Shown: positions 19,192 to 28,594 of the stretch, piece after piece
Numbering within the stretch: position 1 is the stretch's first letter
Layout of the letters: each line of letters opens with the position of its first letter
Assembly: GCA_001303585.1 (NCBI GenBank)
Contig: LJTT01000011.1
Location: forward strand, 1 to 64,000
Length of the DNA: 64,000 bases
From: Betaproteobacteria bacterium SG8_41
GTDB lineage: Bacteria > Pseudomonadota > Gammaproteobacteria > Burkholderiales > SG8-41
Direction: 5' to 3'
The notes under the pieces: generated by a model
The model's input: the letters and a program-made list of their open reading frames with translations, nothing else
What the model was told of the DNA's origin: nothing
Databases searched by the model: none
Program-made: the position numbers and the translations under genes

Positions 19192-20343
19192 TTAAACGAT
19201 GATGGTCTGCGGGCCGTCCGGCACGCGTGTCTCGATGTGCCCGATGCGCCAGGCGGTCTCGCCGGCGGCCCGTAAAGCCCGGAGCGCCAGGTCGGCATCG
19301 CCCTGTGCGACTACGATCGCCATCCCGACCCCGCAGTTGAAGACGCGAAAGAGCTCCTCGTCCGCGACGTTTCCCTGGCTTTTGAGCCAGGCGAGCAAAG
19401 GCGGCATCGTCCAGGCCCGGCGCTCGATTCGGGCCGCAACCGTATCCGGGAGCATCCGGGGAATGTTTTCCAAGAGGCCGCCGCCAGTAATATGCGCGAT
19501 CCCTTTCACGTCGAGCTCGGCGGCGAGCTTGAGAACCGGTTTCACGTAAATCCGGGTTGGTTCGAGTATCAGCTCGCTCAGTGCCCGTCCGGAGAGCCGG
19601 CTCGAAAGGTCGACGCCTTTCACGGCGATGATCTTGCGGATGAGCGAATAACCGTTGGAGTGCGCACCGCTCGAGGCGAGGCCCAGCACAACGTCCCCCG
19701 GCGCGATCCGGGAGCCATCGATGATGCGGCTTTTCTCCACGATTCCCACTGCGAAGCCCGCAAGATCGTACTCACCCGTCGGGTACATTCCCGGCATCTC
19801 CGCCGTCTCACCGCCGATGAGCGCGCACCCGGCCTGCTCGCAGCCTGCGGCGATGCCGCGCACCACCTCGGTCGCGGTCGCCACGTCGAGCTTGCCGCAG
19901 GCGAAGTAATCGAGGAAGAAGAGGGGCTCCGCGCCAAGCGTCAGGATATCGTTCGCGCTCATTGCGACAAGGTCGATGCCGATGGTGCCGTGGTGATTGA
20001 GCTCGAATGCGAGCTTGAGCTTGGTGCCTACGCCGTCGGTCCCCGAGACCAGCACCGGTTCGCGGTAGCGGTCGCGCGCGATCTGAAAAAGCGCGCCGAA
20101 CCCGCCGATGCCGGTCAGGACGCCCTCGCGCAAGGTTTTCCGCGCAAACGGCTTGATGTTCTCGACCAGTTGCTCGCCGGCGTCGATATCCACGCCGGCG
20201 TCGCGGTAGGTGAGCGGCTCCCGGCGGCGTGGCGTCCGGGCGCGCGGCGTGGCGGGGCCGGCGCGTCGGGTGCCGCGTCGTGAGGTGGGCTTGCGTTTAG
20301 AGGGCGGCACGGGGATTTGAGCTAAGATATGCGCGCAGGCCAT
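19192..20343 (-). CDS. purM: phosphoribosylformylglycinamidine cyclo-ligase
   Basis: [67 protein letters not shown]. Confidence 0.96.
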   Translation of the reverse strand: MACAHILAQIPVPPSKRKPTSRRGTRRAGPATPRARTPRRREPLTYRDAGVDIDAGEQLVENIKPFARKTLREGVLTGIGGFGALFQIARDRYREPVLVSGTDGVGTKLKLAFELNHHGTIGIDLVAMSANDILTLGAEPLFFLDYFACGKLDVATATEVVRGIAAGCEQAGCALIGGETAEMPGMYPTGEYDLAGFAVGIVEKSRIIDGSRIAPGDVVLGLASSGAHSNGYSLIRKIIAVKGVDLSSRLSGRALSELILEPTRIYVKPVLKLAAELDVKGIAHITGGGLLENIPRMLPDTVAARIERRAWTMPPLLAWLKSQGNVADEELFRVFNCGVGMAIVVAQGDADLALRALRAAGETAWRIGHIETRVPDGPQTIIV

Positions 20344-20445
20344 CGCGACAACAGGCACGTGCTGGCGCTCTAGGTCCTCGGCGCTGTCCGGGGTCAGCCG
20401 AATTTTACCGTAAATGGAACCGCTGCGTTCGCTCCCGCCCCAGAC

Positions 20446-21165
20446 GTGAGACAGCTCGCGCTTGATTTCGCCTTGCCGCCCGCGCCGACCCTCGACAATT
20501 TCGTCCCGGGGCGGAACGCGGAGTTGGTGGTGAACCTCCGACGGCTTGCCACGGGCGACCCTCAGGAGCGCATTTTCTATCTCTGGGGCGAGCGTGGCAG
20601 CGGCCGCACGCACCTTCTCAGGGCGACGGTTTCCGAGGCGCGTCGCGCGGGGGCCAGCGCCGCCTATGTCGCATGCGGGCTGAAGAAGGATCTGGGGGAC
20701 GGGCTCGACCGCATGGATTGCGTGGCATTGGACGATGTGGACCAGCTCGACGCGGAAGCGCAGGAGGCCATCTTTCATCTCTACAACGCGCTGCGCGAGC
20801 GCGGCGGAGCGCTGCTTGCCAGCGGCGCCGCGCCACCGGTTCAGTTGACCCTACGCGACGATCTGGTGACGCGTCTCGGCTGGGGGTTGGTCTACCGGGT
20901 GCACGGGCTGATCGATTCGGAGAAAGTGCGCGCGCTCATCGATCACGCCGCCGCCTGCGGTTTCCCGCTATTGCCCGAGGTCGGGGACTACCTGCTCGGG
21001 CACGTGCGCCGCGATATGCCGTCGCTGCTTGCAGTGGTCGACGCGTTGGACCGCTACTCGCGGGAGACGAAGCGCCCGGTTACGGTGGCGCTGGTGCGCG
21101 AGCTGGTCCGCGCGGCGGGCGCGCAGGCTGCGGGATCCGCGATAGAGGGCGGCCGGCTTGAGTAA
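20446..21165 (+). CDS. hda: DnaA regulatory inactivator Hda-like
   Basis: [40 protein letters not shown] start. Confidence 0.9.
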   Translation: MRQLALDFALPPAPTLDNFVPGRNAELVVNLRRLATGDPQERIFYLWGERGSGRTHLLRATVSEARRAGASAAYVACGLKKDLGDGLDRMDCVALDDVDQLDAEAQEAIFHLYNALRERGGALLASGAAPPVQLTLRDDLVTRLGWGLVYRVHGLIDSEKVRALIDHAAACGFPLLPEVGDYLLGHVRRDMPSLLAVVDALDRYSRETKRPVTVALVRELVRAAGAQAAGSAIEGGRLE

Positions 21166-21820
21166 CCAACTGGCCCTGTTCGACCTGGACAACACGCTGC
21201 TCAGTGGCGACAGCGATTTCGAGTGGGCGCAGTTCCTGATCGAGAAAGGCGTGCTGGACCGAGAGTTGTACGAAGCGCGTAATCAGGAATTCTATGAGCA
21301 ATACAAGGCTGGCACGCTCGATATTCACGCCTTTCTGGATTTTCAGTTAAAGCCGCTTTCGCGCCATCCGCGCACCGAGCTCGATGCCTGGCATCGCGAG
21401 TTCATGGAACGCAGGATCCGGCCGATCATTCGTCAGAGGGCGCGCGCGCTTCTCCAGGGCCACAGCGGCGAGCTGCGCGCCGTGATCACGGCGACCAACA
21501 GTTTCGTGACCGCGCCCATCGCGCGCGAGCTTGGAATAGAGATCCTGATCGCTACCGAGCCCGAGCAGGTGCATGGCGAGTTCACCGGTGCCGTGCGCGG
21601 GATCCCGTGCTTTCGCGAAGGCAAGGTCACGCGGCTCGAAGCGTGGCTGGCGTCCCGGGGCACCTCTCTGGAGGCGTTCGATGCGTCATGGTTTTACAGC
21701 GATTCATTGAACGACCTGCCCCTGCTCGAGCGGGTCACGCATCCGGTCGCCGTCGATCCGGACGATACGCTCCGCGCGCACGCTGAGAGCCGCGGCTGGC
21801 CCATAATCAGCCTCGACTGA
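21158..21820 (+). CDS. HAD-IB family hydrolase
   Basis: ALFDLDNTLLSGDSDFEW; ITATNSFVT; YSDSLNDLPLLE. Confidence 0.9.
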   Translation: MSNQLALFDLDNTLLSGDSDFEWAQFLIEKGVLDRELYEARNQEFYEQYKAGTLDIHAFLDFQLKPLSRHPRTELDAWHREFMERRIRPIIRQRARALLQGHSGELRAVITATNSFVTAPIARELGIEILIATEPEQVHGEFTGAVRGIPCFREGKVTRLEAWLASRGTSLEAFDASWFYSDSLNDLPLLERVTHPVAVDPDDTLRAHAESRGWPIISLD

Positions 21821-21827
21821 GGCCGAA

Positions 21828-21909
21828 GTGATGAGTGATAAGTGATGAGGGAAAACCGCGCATTGTGACATCGCCCGACAATTCATCATTCATCACCCAT
21901 CATTCATCG
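21828..21909. repeat. inverted pair of heptad arrays
   Basis: G TGATGAG TGATAAG TGATGAG ... ATTCATC ATTCATC ACCCATC ATTCATC. Confidence 0.8.
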
Positions 21910-21920
21910 TTGCATCTTCC

Positions 21921-22898
21921 ATGTCCCGCCCGGTAGCGCTTGCCGCAGCGTTGATTGCAGCCTCCTTGGCGAGCCTTCTCATTGCGCTCGTCTCGGGGCC
22001 ATTCCCGATCTCGGCGCGCGTGGTGCTCGACAGCCTGCTGTTTCCCATGCCGGGAGTGGTGCACGACATCATCTGGCAATTGCGGGCGCCGCGCGCTCTG
22101 GCGGCATTCGCCTGCGGCGGGCTGCTCGCGCTCGCGGGCGCCCTGTTACAGGCATTGCTGAGAAACGCGCTGGCAGATCCCTACGTGCTGGGGGTCTCGA
22201 GCGGCGCGGCGGTGGGTGCCCTGTTTGCGCTCGCCGCCGGTGCGGGAGCCACGCTCATTCACATGGGGGCCCTGGCCGGCGCTGCAAGCGCAATCGTGAT
22301 CGTGTTCGGCCTGAGTTTCCGCACTGGCGAGTGGGACGTATACCGCCTGCTGCTCACCGGCGTCGTGCTCGCTGCGGGCCTCTCGGCGCTCGTGAGCCTG
22401 ACGTTGATAACAGCGCCCCAAGTGCAAGTGAAGGGAATGCTCTTTTGGCTGATGGGGGACCTGTCCTATGCGGACGGCCCGCTGGCTTCGTGGATTGTGC
22501 TCATCGCCGGCGCGGCGCTGGCCACCAGCGGCGCGCGCGGGCTCGACCTGCTTTCGCTTGGTGAAACCAAAGCCCGCTCGCTCGGGCTGCCGGTCAAGGC
22601 ATTGCAGGTCGCGGTGTTCGGCGTGGCCGCCGCCTCGACAGTCGCAGCCGTGATGCTCGCCGGCAGCGTCGGTTTCGTCGGCCTGATGGTTCCGCATGCC
22701 GTGCGCTTGATGGGCGTGGCGGCCTATCGCTGGTTGCTTCCGCTCTCCGTCCTGCTGGGCGGCGTCTTTCTCACGGCGGCCGATACCGTGGCGCGGACGG
22801 TGCTCGCGCCGCAACAGCTTCCCGTCGGCGTGCTCACGGCGATCATTGGGGTGCCTCTGATGCTCTGGCTGCTCGGCAGAAAACGTCTACCGACATGA
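21921..22898 (+). CDS. FecCD/BtuC-type ABC transporter permease
   Basis: LRAPRALAAFACGGLLALAGALLQALLRNALADPYVLGVSSGAAVGA; GFVGLMVPHAVRL. Confidence 0.92.
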   Translation: MSRPVALAAALIAASLASLLIALVSGPFPISARVVLDSLLFPMPGVVHDIIWQLRAPRALAAFACGGLLALAGALLQALLRNALADPYVLGVSSGAAVGALFALAAGAGATLIHMGALAGAASAIVIVFGLSFRTGEWDVYRLLLTGVVLAAGLSALVSLTLITAPQVQVKGMLFWLMGDLSYADGPLASWIVLIAGAALATSGARGLDLLSLGETKARSLGLPVKALQVAVFGVAAASTVAAVMLAGSVGFVGLMVPHAVRLMGVAAYRWLLPLSVLLGGVFLTAADTVARTVLAPQQLPVGVLTAIIGVPLMLWLLGRKRLPT

Positions 22899-22907
22899 CG
22901 GGCGCGC

Positions 22908-23696
22908 GTGAGACGGCCGTGGAGGGGGGGTCCCTTGCTAAAGTGTGACGGGCTTACGCTCGCGGTGCCGGGTCGCGTGCTCGCGCGTGAGGTCCGGTTC
23001 GAGGCCAACCGCGGCGAAACCTGGGCTGTGCTGGGCGCAAACGGCAGTGGCAAGACGACGCTGATGCACGCGCTCGCGGGACTGGCGCCGGCGATGCGTG
23101 CCGAGATTGCCCTGGACGGAAAGCCGCTCGGCGGGCGAGGAGCGCGCGAACGCGCGGCGCTGTCCGGGATCCTGCTGCAACAGGAGGACGCGGCATTTTG
23201 GGGCGAAGTGCTCGAGTACGTGTTGCTCGGCCGCTTCGCGCACGCGCGCACGGTATTCGGCTGGAGCCGCGAGGACGAGGACGCATCGCGCGCGGCGCTG
23301 GCCGCGGTCGGGCTGGATGGCTTCGAGCGACGCAGCTACCGAACGCTCTCCGGGGGCGAGCGTCAACGCGCGCGGATCGCCCAGCTGCTCGCCCAGGACC
23401 CGCAGTTGTTTCTGCTCGACGAGCCGCTCCAGCATCTCGACCTGCGTCATCAGGTGGCCGTGCTGCGCTTATTCGGCTCGCTGGCGCGCAAGCGCGGCAA
23501 GGCCGTGATCATGGTGCTCCACGATGCGCTCTGGCCGGCGCAGGCTTGCAGCCACGCGCTGCTGCTCTACGGGAATGGCGTTATGGAGTCCGGCGCGGCA
23601 AGCGCCATGCTCACGCGGGACCGGCTCGAGCGTCTTTACGGCTGCCCTCTGCGCGAGATCGCGGTAGAAGGCACGTCGTTCTTCGCTCCCGTATAA
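22908..23696 (+). CDS. ABC transporter ATP-binding protein (FecE/BtuD type)
   Basis: LGANGSGKTTLMHAL Walker A; LSGGERQRARIAQLLAQDPQLFLLDEPLQHLD signature/Walker B; true start may be downstream of 22908. Confidence 0.92.
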   Translation: MRRPWRGGPLLKCDGLTLAVPGRVLAREVRFEANRGETWAVLGANGSGKTTLMHALAGLAPAMRAEIALDGKPLGGRGARERAALSGILLQQEDAAFWGEVLEYVLLGRFAHARTVFGWSREDEDASRAALAAVGLDGFERRSYRTLSGGERQRARIAQLLAQDPQLFLLDEPLQHLDLRHQVAVLRLFGSLARKRGKAVIMVLHDALWPAQACSHALLLYGNGVMESGAASAMLTRDRLERLYGCPLREIAVEGTSFFAPV

Positions 23697-23764
23697 TGGC
23701 TGCCGCCACAAATCCGGGTGGTGGCGCCGTTCGGGCAGCCGCGGGGTTTGTCGGAAAATAACAG

Positions 23765-25141
23765 ATGATTACGCGATTCCTCGGCCGCGTCTTTTCAGGG
23801 CAGTTGTTCAAGCCGCCACAGCCGAAGATCATTCCGTTCGGCCGCCACGGGATCGCCCGTGATTCGATCAGTGCGTGCGCTCTGCGCGTAACGCAAACGT
23901 TGCAGCACCACGAATTCTCGGCATTCGTCGTGGGCGGCGCGGTGCGTGATTTGTTGCTGGGGGGCAGGCCCAAGGACTACGACGTGGCGACTGATGCCAC
24001 ACCGGAAGAGGTGCGCGCGCTCTTTCGCCGCTCCCGCGTCATCGGGCGCCGTTTCCGCATCGTGCACGTCATGTGCGGCCCCGAAATCGTGGAGGTATCG
24101 ACGTTTCGCGGCGCGAATCCAGCGGACGAAAGCGATGGGCGGGTAGCCGACGAGCACGGCCGCATACTGCGAGATAATGTGTTCGGCACGCAGGAGCAGG
24201 ATGCCACCCGCCGCGACTTCAGCATCAACGCTCTGTTCTACGATCCGGCCACCCAAGAGATCTGGGATTACCACGATGGTGTCGCCGACCTGAGGCGGCG
24301 GCGCCTGCGAATGATCGGCGAGCCCGAGGCACGCTATCGCGAGGATCCGGTGCGGATGCTGCGCGCTGCGCGACTGGCGGCCAGCACGGGTCTCGAAATC
24401 GATCCGCGCGCGCGCAAGCCCATACGCCGGCTCGCCCCGCTGCTCGCCAACGTTCCGGCGGCCCGTCTCATGGACGAGCTGTTAAAGCTCCTGTTGTCGG
24501 GCCATGCGGCGGACGGCATCGCGCATTTGCGCCGGGAAGGACTGCAGCATGGCGTGCTGCCGCTGCTGGATCGCGTCATGTCGGAGCGCGCGGGGGAGCG
24601 CCTGGTCGCGGCCGCGCTCAAGGCGACGGACCAGCGTGTGCTGGCGGGCAAGCCGGTGTCGCCGGGATTTCTGTTCGCCTCGCTGCTGTGGCGCGAAGTG
24701 CTCGCGGCCTGGAAGCGCTTCGAGGAGAAGGGCGAGCCTGCCGTGCCGGCCCTGTATAGCGCGATGGATCACGTCCTCAAGCGGCAGGCGGAGAAGCTCC
24801 CGATCCATAATCGCTTCACCGCGGACATGAAGGAAATCTGGGCAATGCAGCCGCGCTTTCTGCATCGCTCCGGAAAACGGCCGTACCGCCTGCTCCAGCA
24901 TCCGCGCTTCAGGGCCGGCTACGACTTCCTGCTGCTGCGGTGCGAGAGCGGTGAAGTCGAATCTGCGATTGGCGAGTGGTGGGAGCGCTTTCAGAACGCC
25001 GGGGAAGCGGCACGGTCCCAGATGCTCGTGCAAGGCGCGGAACCCGGCCGACGCCGGCGACGCCGCAGAAGACCCAGAGGCAGGAATGACGAACGCGGGA
25101 AAAGCGAAAAGCCCGCTTCTACCCGTGGCACGAATTCGTAG
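23765..25141 (+). CDS. pcnB: poly(A) polymerase I
   Basis: FVVGGAVRDLLLGGRPKDYDVATDATPEEVR; FRIVHV; RRDFSINALFYDP; C-terminal Arg-rich tail. Confidence 0.95.
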   Translation: MITRFLGRVFSGQLFKPPQPKIIPFGRHGIARDSISACALRVTQTLQHHEFSAFVVGGAVRDLLLGGRPKDYDVATDATPEEVRALFRRSRVIGRRFRIVHVMCGPEIVEVSTFRGANPADESDGRVADEHGRILRDNVFGTQEQDATRRDFSINALFYDPATQEIWDYHDGVADLRRRRLRMIGEPEARYREDPVRMLRAARLAASTGLEIDPRARKPIRRLAPLLANVPAARLMDELLKLLLSGHAADGIAHLRREGLQHGVLPLLDRVMSERAGERLVAAALKATDQRVLAGKPVSPGFLFASLLWREVLAAWKRFEEKGEPAVPALYSAMDHVLKRQAEKLPIHNRFTADMKEIWAMQPRFLHRSGKRPYRLLQHPRFRAGYDFLLLRCESGEVESAIGEWWERFQNAGEAARSQMLVQGAEPGRRRRRRRRPRGRNDERGKSEKPASTRGTNS

Positions 25142-25153
25142 CTGGCGGATGCC

Positions 25154-25675
25154 TTGACACCATTGAGCGAAAACCATTCACCCATCACCGCCTTTATCGC
25201 GCTCGGCAGCAATCTGGAAGATCCGGTCGCGCAGGTGCGCGCCGGCTTGGGCGCGCTGGCCGCCCTGCCGCAGACCCGGCTGATCGCCGCATCGTCACTC
25301 TACCGGAATCCGCCCGCGGGTTACCGGGACCAGCCTGACTTCGTGAACGCGGTGGCCCAGATCGAAACGCGTCTTGCGCCACGCGCGCTGCTGGACGCGT
25401 TGCTGGCGATAGAACGTGCGCATGGGCGTTTGCGCGATTTTCCCAACGCGCCGCGCACGCTTGATCTGGACATCTTGATCTACGGCGAGCAGGCGGTTTG
25501 CGAGAATGGACTGACGATTCCGCACCCGCGCATGCTCGAGCGCGCGTTCGTGCTCGTGCCCCTCGCCGAGATCGCGCCGGCAGCAGTGGTCCCGGGCGCG
25601 GGGACCGCGGCGCGACTTGCCGCGAAGGTGGATGCCACGGGCATGGTGAAGCTCTCCGGCGAGCGCGTGACATGA
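25154..25675 (+). CDS. folK: 2-amino-4-hydroxy-6-hydroxymethyldihydropteridine pyrophosphokinase
   Basis: FIALGSNLEDP; SLYRNPPAGYRDQPDFVNAVAQIET; RTLDLDILIYG; TTG start proposed. Confidence 0.94.
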   Translation: MTPLSENHSPITAFIALGSNLEDPVAQVRAGLGALAALPQTRLIAASSLYRNPPAGYRDQPDFVNAVAQIETRLAPRALLDALLAIERAHGRLRDFPNAPRTLDLDILIYGEQAVCENGLTIPHPRMLERAFVLVPLAEIAPAAVVPGAGTAARLAAKVDATGMVKLSGERVT

Positions 25676-26319
25676 CGCGCCTGCCCGACAAGTATCGTTA
25701 CATCGTTGTCGAGGGACCTATCGGCGCGGGCAAAACAAGCCTGGCGCGGGTAATGGCCGAACGCAGCGGCAGTTCGCTGCTGCTCGAGGAGCCGGACACT
25801 AATCCGTTTCTTCCCGGTTTCTATCAGGATCGCACCCGTTATGCGCTGCCCGCGCAGCTTTACTTTTTGTTCCAGCGCGCCAAACAGGTTCGCGCGCTCA
25901 ACCAAAGCGATTTGTTCACGAGCGTCACTATCGCCGACTTCATGCTGGAAAAGGACCCGCTATTTGCCGGCCTGACGCTGAGCGACGATGAGTTGACGCT
26001 CTATGACCAGGTCTACGCCAGCCTCAAGCCCCGGGCCCCGGCACCGGATCTCGTGATCTATCTGCAGGCTTCCCCGGAGACGCTGGTCGAGCGCGTGCGA
26101 CAGCGCGGCGTCGCGTACGAGCGCGGCATTCCCGACGAATACCTGGTGCGTCTCGCCGAGACCTATGCGCGTTTCTTTTATCAGTATGAGGCGGCGCCGG
26201 TGCTCACCGTCAACTCCGAAAACCTCAATTTTGTTGATCAGCCCGGCGATTTTGATTTATTGTTGGAGCGCATCCACGCAATGCGCGGTCCGCGCGAGTT
26301 CTTCAACCTCGGGAACTAG
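25672..26319 (+). CDS. deoxynucleoside kinase
   Basis: YIVVEGPIGAGKTSLARVMAE P-loop; ATGA overlap with folK; LVERVRQRGVAYERGI lid. Confidence 0.9.
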   Translation: MTRLPDKYRYIVVEGPIGAGKTSLARVMAERSGSSLLLEEPDTNPFLPGFYQDRTRYALPAQLYFLFQRAKQVRALNQSDLFTSVTIADFMLEKDPLFAGLTLSDDELTLYDQVYASLKPRAPAPDLVIYLQASPETLVERVRQRGVAYERGIPDEYLVRLAETYARFFYQYEAAPVLTVNSENLNFVDQPGDFDLLLERIHAMRGPREFFNLGN

Positions 26320-26323
26320 TATT

Positions 26324-26466
26324 GAACCGCCGAGACACTGAGATGCCGAGAGCGCCAGCCGCCATCGCACCGCGCGATGCGATTTAGGCAGCATTTCTCG
26401 GTATAATGCGTGCCCGCAAATCGTGCTCCGGTTCTAATCTCGTAATTCTCGGCGTCTCTGCGGTTA
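26324..26466. repeat. inverted-repeat pair (AACCGCCGAGAC type)
   Basis: GAACCGCCGAGACACTGAGATGCCGAGAG (26324-26352) vs ATTCTCGGCGTCTCTGCGGTTAA (26444-26466). Confidence 0.75.
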
Positions 26467-26479
26467 AAAGAGGAAGCTC

Positions 26480-27271
26480 ATGCGAATCACGCTCAGCACG
26501 TTGCACAGGATGGCGCAGGAGGGCAATCGGATCGCGATGCTTACCTGCTATGACGCCAGCTTCGCCGGCCTGCTCGAAGCGGCGGGGGTCGAGTCCTTGT
26601 TGGTCGGTGATTCGCTCGGCAATGTGCTGCAAGGTCACGAGACAACGCTGCCGGTGACGCTGCGCGACATGGTGTATCACACGCAATGCGTCGCGCGCGG
26701 CTCCAAGCGCGCGTTCATCATCGGCGACATGCCGTTTGGCACGTTTCAGGCGGGGCCGCAGGACGCGTTTCGGAATGCCGCTGAAATCATGGCTGCCGGC
26801 GCGCATATGGTTAAGATCGAGGGCGGCGCTCCCATGCTCGAGACGACCGAGTATCTCGCCACGCGCGGTGTGCCGGTCTGCGGGCATCTCGGGCTCACGC
26901 CGCAGTCGGTCCATCAATTTGGGGGATACAAGGTCCAGGGACGCAGCGAGGGCGCGGCCGAACGTCTGCTGGAAGACGCAAAGCTGCAGGAGCGGGCGGG
27001 AGCGGGCATGATCGTTCTGGAGGCGGTTCCCGCTGCGCTGGCCCGCGAGATCACCGCCTCGGTGACGGTACCCACGATCGGTATCGGCGCGGGTGTAGAC
27101 TGTCACGGACAGGTCCTCGTGCTGCACGACATGCTCGACATTTTTCCAGGACGAAAGGCAAAGTTCGTCAAGAATTACATGCGTGCCGCCGGCTCAATTC
27201 AAGGGGCTGTCGAGTTGTACGTGAAGGAAGTGAAGGCGCGAACCTTCCCGGGTCCGGAGCACTCGTTCTGA
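26480..27271 (+). CDS. panB: 3-methyl-2-oxobutanoate hydroxymethyltransferase
   Basis: [56 protein letters not shown]. Confidence 0.97.
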   Translation: MRITLSTLHRMAQEGNRIAMLTCYDASFAGLLEAAGVESLLVGDSLGNVLQGHETTLPVTLRDMVYHTQCVARGSKRAFIIGDMPFGTFQAGPQDAFRNAAEIMAAGAHMVKIEGGAPMLETTEYLATRGVPVCGHLGLTPQSVHQFGGYKVQGRSEGAAERLLEDAKLQERAGAGMIVLEAVPAALAREITASVTVPTIGIGAGVDCHGQVLVLHDMLDIFPGRKAKFVKNYMRAAGSIQGAVELYVKEVKARTFPGPEHSF

Positions 27272-27389
27272 AGAACGAGCGCTCAGCGTTCAAGGTTTAA
27301 AGTTCAAGGTTCCGTGGTCGAGGTTCAAGGCGCGGAACTTTATATTCAGCGTTCATCCAGGATTGCTCGAGACTCGAAACGGCTGTCGC

Positions 27390-28226
27390 ATGGACATCAT
27401 CTATTCTGTCTCGGAACTGCGCGAGCGGTTGCGGCGCGAGCCTGACAATGTCTTTGTGCCGACGATGGGCAACCTCCACGATGGGCATATCGATCTCATC
27501 CGCGTTGCCAAGCCGCGCGGGTCGTGCACCGTCGTCAGCATTTTCGTGAACCGCCTGCAGTTCGGGCCCCGGGAGGATTATGAGCGCTATCCGCGCACGC
27601 TCGAGACCGATTGCGCGCGCCTGAAGCAGGCAGGAGTCGACGTGGTGTTTGCGCCGGATGAGCGGGAAATCTATCCCGAGCCGCAGACGTACGTCGTCGA
27701 GCCTTCGGATTTGCAGCATATTCTGGAAGGCGCACACCGCCCAGGGCACTTTCGCGGCGTGGCGACCGTGGTGCTCAAGCTTTTCAATCTTGTCATGCCG
27801 CACTCGGCGATCTTCGGCAAGAAGGATTATCAGCAGTACCTGGTCCTGCGCGACATGGTGCGCCAGCTGGCGCTGCCGATCGAAATCATCCCGGCGGACA
27901 CAGTGAGAGCCCCCGACGGCCTGGCGCTGTCCTCGCGCAACGCGTATCTCTCTCCCGACGAGCGGCGCGAGGCGCCAAGGCTCTACCAGGTGCTGCGCGA
28001 ATCGCAAGACGATATAGCAGGTGGCGCGCGCGACTTCCAGCGCATCGAGTTGAACGGGATGTCCAAGCTCGCGGACGAGGGCTGGAAGCCGGACTACGTG
28101 GCGGTCCGGCGACAGGCGGACTTGCAGCCACCGGAGCCGGGTGATAGCGCGCTTGTGGTGCTGGCAGCCGCGCGGCTCGGCCGCACGCGGCTCATCGACA
28201 ACATCGAGGTGACGGCGCCGCACTAG
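27390..28226 (+). CDS. panC: pantothenate synthetase
   Basis: VPTMGNLHDGHIDLI; SIFVNRLQFGPREDYERYPRT; IFGKKDYQQYLVLRDMV. Confidence 0.97.
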   Translation: MDIIYSVSELRERLRREPDNVFVPTMGNLHDGHIDLIRVAKPRGSCTVVSIFVNRLQFGPREDYERYPRTLETDCARLKQAGVDVVFAPDEREIYPEPQTYVVEPSDLQHILEGAHRPGHFRGVATVVLKLFNLVMPHSAIFGKKDYQQYLVLRDMVRQLALPIEIIPADTVRAPDGLALSSRNAYLSPDERREAPRLYQVLRESQDDIAGGARDFQRIELNGMSKLADEGWKPDYVAVRRQADLQPPEPGDSALVVLAAARLGRTRLIDNIEVTAPH

Positions 28227-28294
28227 CGGCAGGCCGCTGTTCCGGGTTCCAAGTTAAGAGCAGGGAACTTCGCGTTCGCGAGTCGTCCAACTTC

Positions 28295-28381
28295 ACTCGA
28301 AACTCGAAACTCGAAACTCGAAACTCGAAACTCGAAACTCGAAACTCGAAACTCGAAACTCGAAACTCGAAACTCGAAACT
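28295..28381. repeat. perfect tandem heptad array (ACTCGAA)12 plus partial
   Basis: 12 uninterrupted copies (84 bp) between panC stop and tRNA-Leu 3' end. Confidence 0.97.
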
Positions 28382-28387
28382 TATTGG

Positions 28388-28475
28388 TGGTGCCGGGAGC
28401 GAGAGTCGAACTCGCACGCCTTTTGAGGGCGCGGGATTTTGAGTCCCGTGCGTCTACCAATTCCGCCATCCCGGC
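28388..28475 (-). tRNA. tRNA-Leu (anticodon CAA), CCA encoded
   Basis: GCCGGGATGGCGGAATTGGTAGACGCACGGGACTCAAAATCCCGCGCCCTCAAAAGGCGTGCGAGTTCGACTCTCGCTCCCGGCACCA; class II variable arm; anticodon loop CTCAAAA. Confidence 0.97.
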
Positions 28476-28504
28476 AGGAATGCGGGAATTATCCCGCATT
28501 CCTG
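28475..28504. repeat. perfect 13-bp stem / 4-nt loop hairpin flush with tRNA-Leu 5' end
   Basis: CAGGAATGCGGGA ATTA TCCCGCATTCCTG. Confidence 0.9.
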
Positions 28505-28549
28505 TATCGCCAACAATTCAGCGAGAGGGTGAGTCGAAGCGGGTTCTCC

Positions 28550-28577
28550 GTCACCCATCACTCATCACCCATCACGC
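28550..28577 (+). repeat. heptad repeat upstream of queA
   Basis: GTCACCC ATCACTC ATCACCC ATCACGC. Confidence 0.8.
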
Positions 28578-28581
28578 CTCT

Positions 28582-28587
28582 TATAAT
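28582..28587 (+). promoter_or_regulatory. candidate -10 box of queA
   Basis: TATAAT; ATG of queA at 28595. Confidence 0.5.
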
Positions 28588-28594
28588 CGAGGCG

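Noticed and set aside
21821-21920. Cobalamin riboswitch before the BtuC-like permease
   Set aside because: Only 100 bp, filled by heptad repeats; no B12-box-like sequence seen.
28295-28381. CRISPR array
   Set aside because: Unit is 7 bp with no spacers and no cas genes nearby.
28223-28499. ORFs with repeated SFEFRVS peptide
   Set aside because: Translation of the non-coding ACTCGAA heptad array; 12 x 7 bp gives a 7-residue peptide period by chance.
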